Shown piece by piece: positions 1 through 13,600 of a stretch of 64,000 bases of DNA. The notes beneath the pieces were generated by a model. That model saw nothing but the letters and a program-made list of their open reading frames with translations, was not told the DNA's origin and ran no database searches. The position numbers and the translations under genes are program-made. Origin of the DNA: Ancylostoma caninum (lineage: Eukaryota; Nematoda; Chromadorea; Rhabditida; Ancylostomatidae); the NCBI GenBank assembly GCA_037903475.1, contig JBAJFG010000046.1, forward strand, positions 1-64,000, in the 5' to 3' direction. How positions within the stretch are numbered: position 1 is the first letter of the stretch; every line of letters begins with the position of its first letter.

Positions 1-1227
1 ATCTCAGTCACTACGCACCACTACAAACAATGTTATTTACCTACAATTTTGCCGTAATACTGTACATATTGCGCATTCTATTTTTTCTGTGAATTTCCCC
101 TGAATTAGATTATTTCCATCTCATTGTACCTTTGTCTTGGGATTAATGGCTTTTTGACCTTTGAAAAGGACAAAAGTAGCTGTTTCCATGGAACTTTCTC
201 TGATGCTACATTTATCCAATGCCAGATAGGTGCAGTTATGCAATTACTCTACCCCTGATGTTTATTATGGACGGTTGAGTTCCACATCCTGCTTCTGCCT
301 CTGCAATAATCTTGTTTTGAACTATATACATGCAACTGCACTGCAGTTCCTGTTTTGCCATATGTTTTGCTAGCCGCAGACGCTTCTGGGGCATGCACTT
401 GTTGTTATTATCAACTACTTCTTTGCGGGCTTTCGATCAAAATATGAGCGAAGTTGCTCCGGAAGATAAAATATCGCCAGCGGAGTCGTTATCTTCACAG
501 GGACGCATGCACTTATCGTTGCGGGACCTAGAGCAGAAACACGGAACTTTACCATTTCTTTGTAGCCTCTGCAACATGAAGAAGGGTGAATTGACATGAA
601 ATTCGTCTGCAAATTGCTATTTGAAGCAGAAAATTGTATTGCCGCTAATTAGCAGATGCTGCGGATCGCACTGTACCGTAGATATGACATAGCGGCTCCC
701 ACAACGATTTTAGACAGTTGCCCTAGAGCGCGCAATCTTTCGCGGAGTCGTATAAATGCCGAAAGGGGTTCCAATTTTCGACTACGAGAAGTTTGTTTCT
801 TTTTTCCTCGCATGATTAATTGGGCAAACTTTCTAGACGTTCCTTAGAAATACTTGATTGATGATCTGATTTTAGGAAACTGTTTCCAAGACCGTTTTTC
901 TTCAGTGGGTGGAATATTTGTGGAGAATATGTTGTCTTGTCGCGATCAATTCAGAAAGCAGGCAAAAATCATAAAGATATTCTCGTACTTGCCAAGGACA
1001 CTGTCTAGTGACGTTTTTAGTTATTATTGCATCACGTCTTGCTTGCGCAGACGCACGTAATTTCCTTAACATCCCGCTATGGCTCTAAATACCCCTAGTG
1101 CAACAACACTTGTTTATGTTTACCATCAGTTGTTTTCCACCTTTTTCTCCCAAATACTTCCTTATCAGTTTGCCCTTTCTCGTTATCGACAAACAAACAA
1201 TGCCGTAGATCCTCTTTTGCCATTCAG
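1..1227. other. No gene recognised; probable upstream intron or 5' flank of the FoxP gene
   Basis: AT-rich sequence without a codon pattern I can match to a protein family. The first recognised FoxP exon begins at 1228 behind a TTGCCATTCAG acceptor, so this stretch is probably intron. Earlier FoxP exons, which in other animals encode a low-complexity N-terminus, should lie upstream of the window or are too diverged to see here. Confidence 0.5.
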
Positions 1228-1622
1228 GAAGACTCGCCAGTGCCGAGTATGCTGTCAGAGGCTCAACGGCCTCCTGCTGATCCGTCTGGTGCCACCGAGA
1301 ATCTGCTCATGCTCGCCATTCAAGAACGCCTTCAGAATCAACTACGCCCCACGGCGAATCTATTCAATCATCAATTGAATCTGAATCCGACTATCACACA
1401 AGATGCTAATCGACTATTCCAACAAATGCTGCCGTTACTCGGCCTACCGCCGATTCTACCCGGACTGCCCAACCCTCTGGATTTGGGCTGTCTGCCCGGC
1501 ACGTCTATGACCCACCCACTGTGGCAGCACAATCTGTGTGCCTGGCCGGAATGTAATCAACCATGCGAGAATCTAGCCGTATTCCTAACACATTTGTCAC
1601 AAGCACACACTTTTAACGAGAG
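1228..1622 (+). CDS. fkh-7: FoxP exon with C2H2 zinc finger
   Basis: The acceptor ATTCAG ends at 1227 and the donor AG/GTGGGC follows 1622 (phase 2). The exon encodes a Leu/Pro/Asn/Gln-rich stretch, then [14 protein letters not shown], a second His pair and NER. The finger spacing is Cys-x4-Cys-x12-His-x4-His, as in vertebrate FOXP proteins. The acceptor choice is supported by the open frame but not proven; the GTG at 1240 is internal, not a start. Confidence 0.88.
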
Positions 1623-4600
1623 GTGGGCAGTTCTTTTTCGCTTTAAGCCTTTTCATTTTCCATCCATCCATTTCATTCTCACCTGTTTCGCAATGTGTTA
1701 GACAAATTATCCTTTGCTTTTTCCCCGGCGATAGATGGGATATATTGGCTTGTTTTCACCTCATTATCTTTTTTCATAGTGTTTGGATTGCATCGAAATT
1801 TTTCTATCAAAGCAATCCATCTGACTGTTTTGTTTTCGTTTCCTACGTTTTTTCTGTGCTTGCAGAATTGATGACACAGATGACACACAATCACTGCAAA
1901 TACCATTGCATAAACGCTTTTTCGAGAGCTGAAAAAGCTTTCTGATAACTGGCTGAATCAATCTTGATCAGCTGCTTTTCTAGTGAAACTGCTAGGATTA
2001 GAGGGGAAAAAGGTGTTGTTTTGATTAAGGCCACGAAGCGATTTAATACTTTCGCTGCTGGTTATCAATTAGGAATTGAGTTTTTGCTCGATATGAGGTA
2101 ATTGGTTTCTGAAGAGGGTGCTGAACTAGCTTTTGTTTAAAACAGATTGACATTTTTCACAAAGGACGAATATTGAAGAGAAATTAGAGAATAAAAGAGG
2201 AAGAGCCTAAAACTATGCGATGTCTAACTCACACGAAAGGAGAGTTTGAGTGGTTGCCTTTTAGCGCAGAAATTGCAAAATTATTCCATAAACATCCAAC
2301 TGTCTTCGTGTTTGAAGCGCTCTAGCACGTTTTTCTTCTAGAATTGTCGTTTTCAAACCTATATCATCTCTCGCTTTCGATGTACTTTCCACCATGTTTT
2401 TATCCTTCATCTTTTTGCTAGACTTTCTTCTCTAATCAAAGAGGAACGCGTCTGAGACGAATGAAAAACGTCTGGCACGAAGACATGATATTTTTCACAT
2501 TCTCTCTGATAGAATTTTTAATGTGCAACGCTCCCGTGAACTCAAAGAAAGTTTCTTTGCGAGACGCATGCTTTCTATTTACATTGCGATTTCTCTGCAG
2601 TTCCGTCGTACTTTCCTATCGATTTTTTTCTCTCGGTTAGACTAATTCCTTGAAATCTTTTAAGAGCATATAGTAGGGTGTATAGTCTGTTTTAAAATCG
2701 ACGGTAATTGAGTATTTATATCTACCAATCGGCTTTGCTATCTGACTCTCGAAATAACTCGCACTTTTTCGCATTTCCTTTTTTTTCTCTAGCGTCTCTC
2801 TAGCTCTGTTCCCCTCTGAAACCGACTACAAGGCGGGATTCACTTTGATTATTGCATTTGTCTTCCTGGGCATCGTATTTCATAGTATTTTGGTTGTTTT
2901 TATGCTATTTGTAGGTGCTTTTGTTTGCTTCCTCATTTCTGGTGGCAAAACCTGCTGATTAAATGAGTTTGTTTTCCTCGGGTTTTCTTAGTTCTCGTCA
3001 CAAGCGAATAAAATATCTGTGTTTGTCCGCTCCATTCCTCAAGATTTTTTTCTCTCATTTTGGTTTTCGAGGGGAATTCTATGTATTTTTCCCTGAATTT
3101 CTGCAGACATCTTCATCCAAACAAACACCTTATTTGCAGCCCTTTTGTCACCTGTTGCAGACAGCATCTGATTGATTGCTTTGTCTTAGATCTACCTCCG
3201 ATATGCGCGTACAAGTCGAACTGGTCGATAGCCTCGAGCATCGTTTAACAAAGGAACGTAACCGGTTGCAAGCGATGATGCAGCACTTGCACATGAAACA
3301 ATCGCCCGACACCACGACGCCAAGTATCGGCAAGGTAAACAACACCCGCGGGGGTAGTCGTAGCACAACTGTTTATTACTAACATCTTGATCTTGATTGT
3401 TTAGATTGAAACCAATACATCGCCGCTGCTGTCACCGAAACAAGAACCAGCATTCTCGGCGATTTCCTCACTTTCCACGCAATCCGCAGCCGTTCAGGTG
3501 TGTTTCATTTCTCCAGCTTTTATCAAGTAAAAAAAGGAACCATGTCTTTTTTTATATGGGTTTCGCTGAATAATTTCTTGTTGTTCTGTGCTGCTCCTTT
3601 CTTCGTGGTATTTTCAGTGCCGGCGAAATTACTTGTCTTGCAAGTAGGCATTTAATCTTGTTAGTCCCTTTGGTTGTTCTTTTTTTTGGAGAGGAAGCTT
3701 TCTATTAGAGTCGCTTTTTAACATTATTGTTTTGAATCTTGCATCACTCTAAATTCCATGATGTTATTATCTATGAGTAATTGGAATATAGATAATTTAA
3801 TTACGAAAATAATCTTATCATATGATTCTGTTTTGACATTAGAATTCACACGGATAACTTCGTTTCCAAGAGCTGTTTTTTTCCTAAAATGCGGGACATT
3901 CTCGATGGTAATTTCGAGTTGCTTTTTGTACAGCTGAGATTAGGGTCTAAAACTGCAGTAGCTGGAAATAGCAACGGGTCCAAATTTACGTGCCGCATCT
4001 CGTAAATGACGCTTTATGAGTACTGATAACACCAGTGATCTCTGGGATACCATAGGAATGCAAAAATCATATTCTATGTAATACTTGGGAAATGGAGGAT
4101 TTTCGAGATTTGAAGTGCTAAATCATTGTGAGGATTGGCTGCTGTAAAGCTGCTAGCGGAGATTTGACATTCGATTGCTTGCTTGCTAATCAGTTGTTCG
4201 AGTAGTAGTATAAAAATGGTCTAAAATATTCATTTCGTTAAGCATTTGTCAGGTTTTTGATGTTTGCGCTTTTCGATGCACGTTTTTGAAACACCAAATT
4301 GAATTCAGTTGTTTTTTAAAGTTCAATTAGTGGTGTTTGAACTTTAAAAAAGTGTTTAGGTCTATGAATGGATTTTCGGATTTATTCCTTATAAACCTGT
4401 TTTCAAAAATAAGGGCACGATTTCAAAGACCACTTTCACTTGTCATCATTGTTGTTTGTTGCCAGGCTTGAGCCCTGCTTCCTTGTTGCCTGTTTTCCCC
4501 CGTCTCATTCTTATACTTTTGTTGACTACTAGTAGCATTTGCGGAACCGCGCATGTGTTATTTCTCATAGTTGTTTCGTTCAATGATCGTTGTGAGCGTG

Positions 4601-7600
4601 GCTGGCCCGTTGTTGCCAGACATGTTTTTGCCGGGTGCCAGAGCAGTCACACAGTCAGTGCATGCAAATCATGCATATTGACCGAATGGCGCCGCCTTAT
4701 ACTAGTGCTGCACTTTTTTCGTTCGTTTGTGCCCGGCCGATCTGTCTGTCTGTTTACACGGGCGATCGATGCGGCAGATAAACAAAACATCGCACGGCGA
4801 GAAGTTGCTTGAACTTGTTATTGATCGATCTGGGGATGTATAGGGGAGGGTGTTGTCAGGGAGAGGTGGAAGGGTGTGGTATGTGTAAAGGTTGGTTTAT
4901 GAGACAGCCGCTAAAAAACAAAAGAGTAAATTACTGGCAAGTTGTTGGGCGTACAAAATTTATTAGAGAGTTTGAACGTGCAGGTGGTATTGGAGCGCGT
5001 TTTTTTTTTGGTAGGCGGCCTGCATTGGAAGGAGTCATGTAGGTGTAAAATTCAAATTCCAGAATCCAAAAGATCAAAAAATCCAGAAGTGTGTCCTTCT
5101 GTTTCAATTCACAATAGGGTATTGCAGCTGGATTGTGCTTGTGCTCATGGATTGAACGGGTTTAAGATTCTAAGATGATTTTCGCTGAAGGTTTTTGGCG
5201 AAATGGGCTTTGAAACATGCCATTTTAGCTACAAAGTACGTACACTTGCACCAGATCGATCTCGTTTACTGTAGTTCTTGTATGTGGGAGCTTATTTCAT
5301 CAGTTTACGTGGGTGGCTCTCAGCTGGCTTCCAGTTATGAGTTAAGTTCATTGGATTGCACTTTGGGTTGCTCCGGATGGACTTATGGATATCTAACTAA
5401 TCTGACTGTAGCTTAAATGTGGAGAAATGTTGTTCAGAAGGGATTTGTGGCCAGGTTTTCTATGATCAACTTTGGAACCAGATTCGTTTTTTTTTGTGCC
5501 ATTTGGCCAGAGAGCAAGTATTGTCCCTTGGGCACCATATGCTAAGCTGCTCCTATAATTAGATGCCTCGTTATTAGCCACTTTTCGCCCCTCCCCGTGC
5601 CGCAGCGACACGAATTGTGGTGATACGGTAGCGCGCTATTCGACATGATAGCGTCAGTGTTTATCAACACAGGGCGATTGTCAGAAGCCGGCGGCGTCGG
5701 CATCAGATGCGATGGCTGCTGCTGGTGCGTGCCGTCACGGAGCTCGACATCGATCCGGTGTGGTTGATGACTTCAGTGCTATAGGAAGAGGAGGAGTGTG
5801 CAGCAGTCCGTGGCATGCACTTTGAGGCTGTGTACGTATGTATGTATGCTTGTGTCTGTGCCTATGTACGTACATGAGCAGCGGCGAGAGCAGCAGCAGC
5901 TGCGGCGGCGTCGTCGTCGTCGACAAACAAGTATGATGGTGACTGGTAACGAACGAGCGGCGACGGCAGCAGCAGTGCTGGCGCTCAGTAGAGTGCATTC
6001 AGATGCGGAATGCACGTCAACATCAGCGCGGACAGACATACACACAGCCAGCGAGTCAGCCAGCAGTGACGGCGGCGACGACGGCACGGCGGCAGCAATG
6101 ATCATTAAGTGGGCAATATGCATTGTACGTGCGTGCGTGTGTCTGCTGTGCGACACAGGAGGGTTTCGAAACAGCCACCGAGTCTAAATAGAAAATAGCG
6201 GTTTCGTAAAGTGCATTTGACTGCACTAGTCATTAATGGAAGGTGCGTTTGTGTCACATCGTTCGCAGGGGTTTCATATCGCTCATGTGGCTAGGTAGGG
6301 TTGCCTGTGGCCGGTGCTTGTTGTAGCACACCTACTGTTTATGTTACTCTTATGCAGAAGAGTCGTAGCAAAAAGTGTCCACAACAGGGTGTATAGCGCT
6401 GTACCTAGTTAAGGCGTTGCGACCGAGTTCTGCTATTGACCGACTCAGCCAGCTGACCAATTGCAGAGTTCGGCATTCCCGGGTGCGGCACATCGTCGGC
6501 ACTGTGGGAAATCTCACATGGGACCGCTCTTACCAGGATTTGATCCAGCTCCTTAGCAGAAGATAGAGACTTCTCAAAATCCGGATTTTATCCTGGATGT
6601 GGTGGTCCAGCAAGGTGTCGTGCACTTGCCATAAGTGTTGAACCGTGTGCCTGGAAACGTCGGCGCTCTCGAGCTCCGCGATTGGTGGATTCTATACAAC
6701 CAGCCAATCGCATAGCTTTATGAGTTTTGATCCATTAATGGATACTGGGTCAAAACATTGGCGGCAGGGCGCATCTTGCACACCAGGCTTCCATTTTGGG
6801 CTTACTATTGCTAGCGGGCTTCAGGATAATTACTGTGAGCGTCTGAGACATCCTCATATGTTCCCCATGTGATAAAGCTGACTATGGCATCGTCCAGTCC
6901 GTGCCAGGGTCTTTTATCTGAGTCGAAAGACAAAGCAGAATTAAGCTGCTAATTTCTAGGAAGTCTCATTATTATAATTAAGGTCAAAAAGATCCTGCAT
7001 TTTGTAATCTCACACAAACGTCTTTCACCATTTCGTACCAGGAACGTTATCCAAGTACCAGGAACTGATCCGAGATGATCTTCGAAGGGTGATGCTGCAT
7101 AGTGCACCTGCTAACTGAGTAAATGAAGATCCGTCTGATCTCATCAAATCTGACTTGAGAGGATGATTTTGTGATGCGCTGGCTCTGACTGGTCACCAGC
7201 TGCTTGCACTATGATTCCATCACGTTTGAGATCACTGCTTCTGCAATTACACGAAGACTCATATGTAAGTGGACCCGAAATCGTTGCGATCCATGGTGAT
7301 TTGTTCCAAGAGCGAGAAAATCGCTCATTTACGTGGATGACTAAGTGGTTTATCGCTGATCAACCGCGCTGTCTGTCATCACGAGGGTCGTAGCGCCCCA
7401 CCGCCCTATTTTAGCGAATTCCACGACGCTAACCATGCAGAATGCGGAAGTTGACGTCATTGACTGTCAGCCAGGCATGCGGGACTGGTTTTGCTAGCAT
7501 AAGTCGCTGGATAAAACCAGTGCTATCCATGATGGTGAAAAACTTTGTTCTGACAACTTTTAGACTATGGATTGTGTGCCTTGCAGGCTGAAAAGCGGTA

Positions 7601-10600
7601 ATATTTGCGGGAAACGCAAATTTGCATGCCAAGTTCACGTGAACATGAACATTTGCAGCATTTACATTTATTCGTAGTGCAACTATGTAATGTGTTTATC
7701 TGTTGAATATGAGTGGAATGTCCGCTTTTGTGCAGCACCAGCAAGGGTATTATCCGTGGATGTATAGAAGGCGAGTGAAATGAGTGAAACTGTTCAATGG
7801 TCAGTGTTTGGAGGATTCCTAAGTTTGTTTATCTACAGTAAACATGACATCCGCACTCTTTATCGTGGAATGAAATGATGACGAGACGCGAGTCACGTGT
7901 TTCTCCTGAGAAGAAAATGTGAAAATGTGAGAAATTTCTTTTGGAGGGAGTTTTTGTGATGATTTTGAGGCATCCCGGTCCGCTGAAATTCATTTATGCC
8001 GCTGTTTTCCCGGCCAGCTTTGCTCGATCCTTGCTGCTTCCGCAGACGTGATAAATGCCGAATTCCTGCATGTTGTTGTTGTTGACTACTTGAAACACAG
8101 CCACATTCCCCCTTTTTTCCCATGGGTAATGGGAATGATCGATTGGCTTTTTCGAAGAAAGCGTCATATGGGCACTTTGAGAAGCCGTTGTTTACCTCTG
8201 AAAAGAGCAAGTTTCCTTGGTGTATGGTAGCTGGATCTTCCCGAGTTGATGTGCTTTACCTTCGAGGACATTATGGTAATCCCGGCACTTGAGCCAATTC
8301 TGGCAAAAATCTGCGGCTAGCGTAGGTTGCTGAACGCGAGAAAGCGTTTTTGTGCAGACCGGTGGATTTCCTGTTCTTTACATAGGTCTCCGATTTCAAC
8401 ACTATTTGAGTATTGGGCCAAGGACCGGAAGATTCTAGAAAGGTGGGGCTTCCGGGGCCAAAACAACATATTGTGCCCTGGTGTCGTATATAGTGACAAT
8501 TCTGGATTGTTGTGGTCCTTTGTCTTGGTTTTGGAGAAGGTATTTGGGAGTAGCGCTGAAGGTTTAGTGGATTTTACGAGAAAGAGTTGTTTAACCTTGG
8601 GACGTGTCAGAGATCGTTAAGAGGCGCAGATCTTGGAATTTGGACAGGACCTCCATCGATTCCTCTTCTGAGAAGGGTGTGGTACGTTATACATGAAAAG
8701 AGCAATGCAGGCAAGCTATGCGATTGGTCAGTCGAAGTACGTGGCCAATCGTGTTGGTTTTCCTCAGTGCTTCTTTCTGGTACAGCGCTCCACACTCTTC
8801 CACATTGAAGCAGACGGGAGTGCTATTCCTAAATCCTTGCGAATATCCCTATTGTCGGGCCACTATTCCACTGCTTGTATCCACTTTTATCTGGCGTTAT
8901 CCTCATATTTTTTGAAGCCGAGTTCAGAATCAATGGCTTATTTGACGGCTATTTGTAGCCTTTACTGCGTTGGACGTGAGTCAAACAGTGGTACCTACCT
9001 CGCCGACTTTTTAAATTTGTGTCTTGTCCAATCCTCAAGATTTTTGGATTTAGCAGTGCATGTTGTCCTTGACGCTACTTTTCTCTTCCATATAGATGCA
9101 GCACCAGTCCATGTGTACACGTCCTATTCGCCTACCACTCATGATAATGTTTCATTTCTGATCTCCAGACTGGTGACTGTGTACTGGTGGCCTGATGCTG
9201 CGTCTACATCGCGATGACAGCAGCAAAAGTGCAGCACACACACGTTTTGTCAGCCGAGTGGCGGCGGTCAGTCCTCTCACATGGTGTGTGGTGTGTACAA
9301 CACACGACACGCCGACGACGCTACTCACATGATACATGTGGTTGTGTAAATAACGCACAGTCGCGACACACACACAACACGGACCGTGAAGTAGTGATAA
9401 AAATGTCATGCTGGCGACGAGCCAACAATCCTCCCCCCCTTCCGCGCCATGTATGACCAGCAGTTCCACGTGCACAGGGATGTGCTGATAAAAAATTTCA
9501 GCTTTCCAAAAAAATCCGGACAAAGTTATTCTGATATGGGCCGTGGACAGGAAATATGGTTCGGAAAAACGTTATCGCTTAGAAATTGTTTTCTGAAAAT
9601 GAAATCCAAGAATAGGGAGTGTTTTTGATTGCTCAAAGAACCTATAAATTGTGCTACAAAGGATAAAATATGCAAAGTTGCACAGGACTGCACAAACCTG
9701 AACGGATATTCGCGTACATGGTTTGCGGTTTTTTTTTTCGCGAAGGGATCCATACATAGGCTGCTGATCAGGGGTGGGATTTACGAGTGTTCCCGCAATA
9801 GTTACAAATTGTTCGTTCTTTGAAAGCGGGCGAGTTCTGTTAGCAAAAATGGGTACTCATTGTTCGACTAACGCGTCTCACTCAGCGATGACAAGTAATA
9901 CTAAATGTATGTCATGAATTTCTCGAAATATATCACGTATTGTTTGAAAAAGCTGTCTATTTTGAACTCACGGCGTTCCCGGGACGTCTCGAGCCTGTTC
10001 GGGAATGTCATGGATCCAGATGCAGGATGGGGTCCTTGTTTATTGGTAGGGGCTTTCTTATTTCTAGACCTCTTCTGATATGAAACTGCAAGCGTGAAAA
10101 TTAGCTTCATTTATGGATTTTCTGACCCAGGTTCGGTTCCATTTTCCGTCTGACCATCCCAGTGGTTGAATTTTGCCAGGCGACACCGCTCTTTAGGTGA
10201 AGGTTGGGAAAGGTGATACAAGTAGAATTTCCTTCGTTTTGTATGGTAGCAGTCTATAGTGCGACAAAGTGGCCGCGTTTTCGGAGAAATGTTTAAAATT
10301 GACCGTCGTAATGTGTACGGCGCTGCACACACTCGACATGCCATCTGTGGCGATCGCTTTTTGCCGAAAAGGTTTGGCTAGGGACAAATTTTCGGCAGAA
10401 ATGATCGCTTTTCCCACCCCAAATCGAAACAACACATGTGACGAACTGCTGGCGCCGCCGTTTTTGGCAGTCGTTTTGGCCAAGATGTTTATACAACAAT
10501 GGCAACAACGAAAACATCATGTACACCCTCACAACAATAACAACAACAGCAGTGTCAGCTGATGCACATTGTTGACGTGAGCCAGTCGTTCGCGACAGGC

Positions 10601-13600
10601 CGCCGAGGGGCCGATGGGGGTCTGACCTCCTTCTTGTCAAGAACGTGTTCTGCTGCTGGTGGTGGAGCCAGGTGCGTCTGCTGACTGTCTGTGCGAGGGC
10701 TATGTTTTTGGCTATGGGGAGTGGAATTCGCTAAGAGGCGCGAGCTGTTTTGAGATAGATCAATTGGGTCAGTGCCGGACACGACCAGGTGCATGCGCGC
10801 GTGCATGGACGATTTCCAGTTACGCGAATTCGGAATCGGGGGTTTGATCGGGGGAGGGAGGATGACGTCATGTGTTCGAGGCTTCACCCAGCTACCAGCT
10901 GGGTGTGTCTGAGCTCCAGCCCGTAAAAACTGTTCCATGGTTCCAGGTGAAGCATGGAACATTCATTACAGGACGCTCTTATCGCAGAAGTGCAATGGCG
11001 TGGTGACCTTAACACATGAAAGTGCGTTTAGAATCAGTTTGTTCAGTGGACCATGTCCGTGCACTTTTGATTTATCGTGTGTGCATTGTTTAGAGGCAAT
11101 ACTGCAGGTGCTGAGCAAGATGTACGGGATTCAGATGGGGATTTTGAGCTATTACAATCACCGGTAAATGTAAACATGAGAGTTTTTCTGGGTTTGTACT
11201 ATGCGCCTGTGTGTGGGTTGGATTGCATCAGCTTATCCCGGGTCGGAGAAATATGATTGCTGTTCTGTGCACTCACGTTATAAGAGACGCGTGGTATCTT
11301 CGAAGGAATTTTAGAGGAGCTATATTTAGCGACGGGCGATTTGGCAATATCTCTGAGAATTCAAAACATCCGCTTTTTTAGCGCGATGTTGTTGAAATTT
11401 TTGTGCTTTTCACGATTCACGCGATATCTGACTTGGAAAAGCTGCAAATGTGAACATGAACTCTAGTTAACAATCAGAAGTTGGAGCCTGATTAGCTGAG
11501 GTTGGGCTCATCCAGAATAGATCCTCGGCCGACATGCGTCATTGAGATTTCCCAGAGTAGATTTGTTAACGCCCATTTTGACGATGGGTAAATTTGGGGT
11601 GCGTGCACATTTACCCTGGGGTAATCTCATCCATGCATACCGGCCTTGTTTGATCAAAACTTCTTTGTCTACGTTATAATTCGATAGTATTTGTCAGCCT
11701 TGTTCGAGAGAGCTATAACTTTCGTCTGATTCCTGCCTTCCTAAGATCGTTATTTTTCCCAATTTTTTTACGTGGTGCTACCGACACGCTCCAAAAATAG
11801 CACTATGGTACAAAATGGCTTATTTTCGTGATCAGCACATGGAATACGTAGCTTCTTGAAGAGGTTCGGGAGAAAAAAATTAAGATCTTTGTGGTCAAAC
11901 TGGCTCCCAAATTGCTGTGGTCCTCTCACTGTTTCTAACTCTTCTATCATTAAAATGGCTGTGTGGTTGAACTTTCTGGTTATATTTTAGAGGATTTTGA
12001 TTTTTTTTTGTGCTGGATATTCCTAAAATTTCAATCCGATTACTTTTAGTCATCCTTGCCGTCTGTCTCGCTGTCGATTTCGGAAGCCGCTACCACACCG
12101 TTGTCGATACCAGCCCCGTCAGTAGTCTCATCCGAAGGCTCACCGACTTCCGGCGATCAACAGTCGCAGAAACCTTTTGTGCCAAGGAGAAGTCGCATCT
12201 CGGACAAGTCAGTGCTTCCCATCTCCGCGGACATTGCACGGAATAGGTAAGATGGTTGTTTACTTCCTTGTTTTGTTCATTTTTTTCAATTAGAAGATGT
12301 GACTATATGGAAATTTAATCGATCATTGGTGTCTTAGAGACGTTTCTTTGTACGATAGTCGTTCCGTACTTTCGTTACTGTACAGTAATGATGAGCGTAC
12401 GCAAAATGCGCGAACCACGCTTGATGTGTAACATTTCGCACATCGTTTCCGTTTTACTTCGCATTCCATTGGCTATTGTATCTTTGTTGATGTTTCATCG
12501 AGCGGGTGTCTAGCAGAAAAAGAGCGATACGATGTCGCGTCGCGACATCTCCTCGCGCGCACACGTCGCTAATGGCCAGCATTGTTGTTTTAAGCGAATT
12601 AACGCCGATGCGGGGGGACGAAAAATTGATGGACCTCGTCGAAAAGCAGCCGCGCGTCAACCGGATCCGTGTCGCGTCGCGACGATGGAGTTGACTTTGC
12701 CATGTGATTCACACCTTCTTGACGAGCGGTGTCTAGATGCTTGAGAGTTTTTTTTCTCTGGACTTGACGAAATTTGAGTCATTTCATGGGGGTGCTTGCG
12801 TGGGGGAATTTGGAGGGTTGTGATCTGCTTGTTTCTGGTAAGCCGTTGAGTTTTTGATCCTGGCTATGGTTTATGGCATCTTGCAATTCAGAAAAAAACA
12901 CGATTTTATGTTTCTAAGTTTCTATTTTTTTCCTTACACGGCTAATTATGTTGGCTACGACCCCTGGAGTTCCTTAGATCCTTTATGGTTCAAAATCTGT
13001 GAAAAAGCTAGGAGAATGGTAGAAAGGTCAGAAGCTGTGCCTCCTTAAGGAGGTCTAATGGCGCTCTAAATGGAGTTATTAAGGAGGTGAAAAAAAGCCC
13101 AAAACCAGTCAAAAATTCCTGTTTACAGGGATTTCTACCGCACAAACGATGTCCGTCCGCCGTACACGTATGCGTCGCTTATCCGACAAGCGATCATGGA
13201 ATCACCAGACTGCCAGCTGACCCTGAATGAGATCTACACGTGGTTCACCGAGACATTTGCCTACTTCAGAAGGAATGCAGCGACATGGAAGGTACGGTAC
13301 CCATATAATCCTTCGTTTTATTTGCGTTTATCTTTGTGTTTGTTGCCACTTTTAATCCCACTCATACATTCGCGATTGTCCGCAATACGATTCTTATCGG
13401 TCGTTGTCATGAATCACATGAGTGGCGCTCGTTGAGCGTTGTGTGTTGTTTTCATGACAACGGCTTGCCGCTCGCCGCGCGTGTCTGGACTTCCCGGAAT
13501 TCCCCGGCGCAGCATAGTGCGTTTGTGCTTTTTCCAAGCGTCTAAACAAGTAATCTGAGGGACGGCGGCAGCTGTGCAGGGAAGTAAACAGAAGGGCATG

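Larger units (their letters stand above)
3498..12049 (+). other. 8.55-kb FoxP intron between zipper linker and pre-forkhead exon
   Basis: No coding exon was recognised. It holds AT-rich DNA interrupted by CpG-rich islands (about 5640-6190, 9180-9470 and 10260-10960), two short perfect hairpins (10885-10905; 10932-10960) and one palindromic-family repeat at 11527-11645. Long open frames in the islands look like base-composition artefacts. Confidence 0.75.

Noticed and set aside
330..599. 89-residue open frame with a Cys-containing tail upstream of FoxP
   Set aside because: No domain, no matching FoxP N-terminal sequence and no supporting splice context.
5735..6187. Overlapping long open frames on both strands
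   Set aside because: Arg, Ala and Ser runs arise from CAG/CGT trinucleotide composition; no protein family is recognisable.
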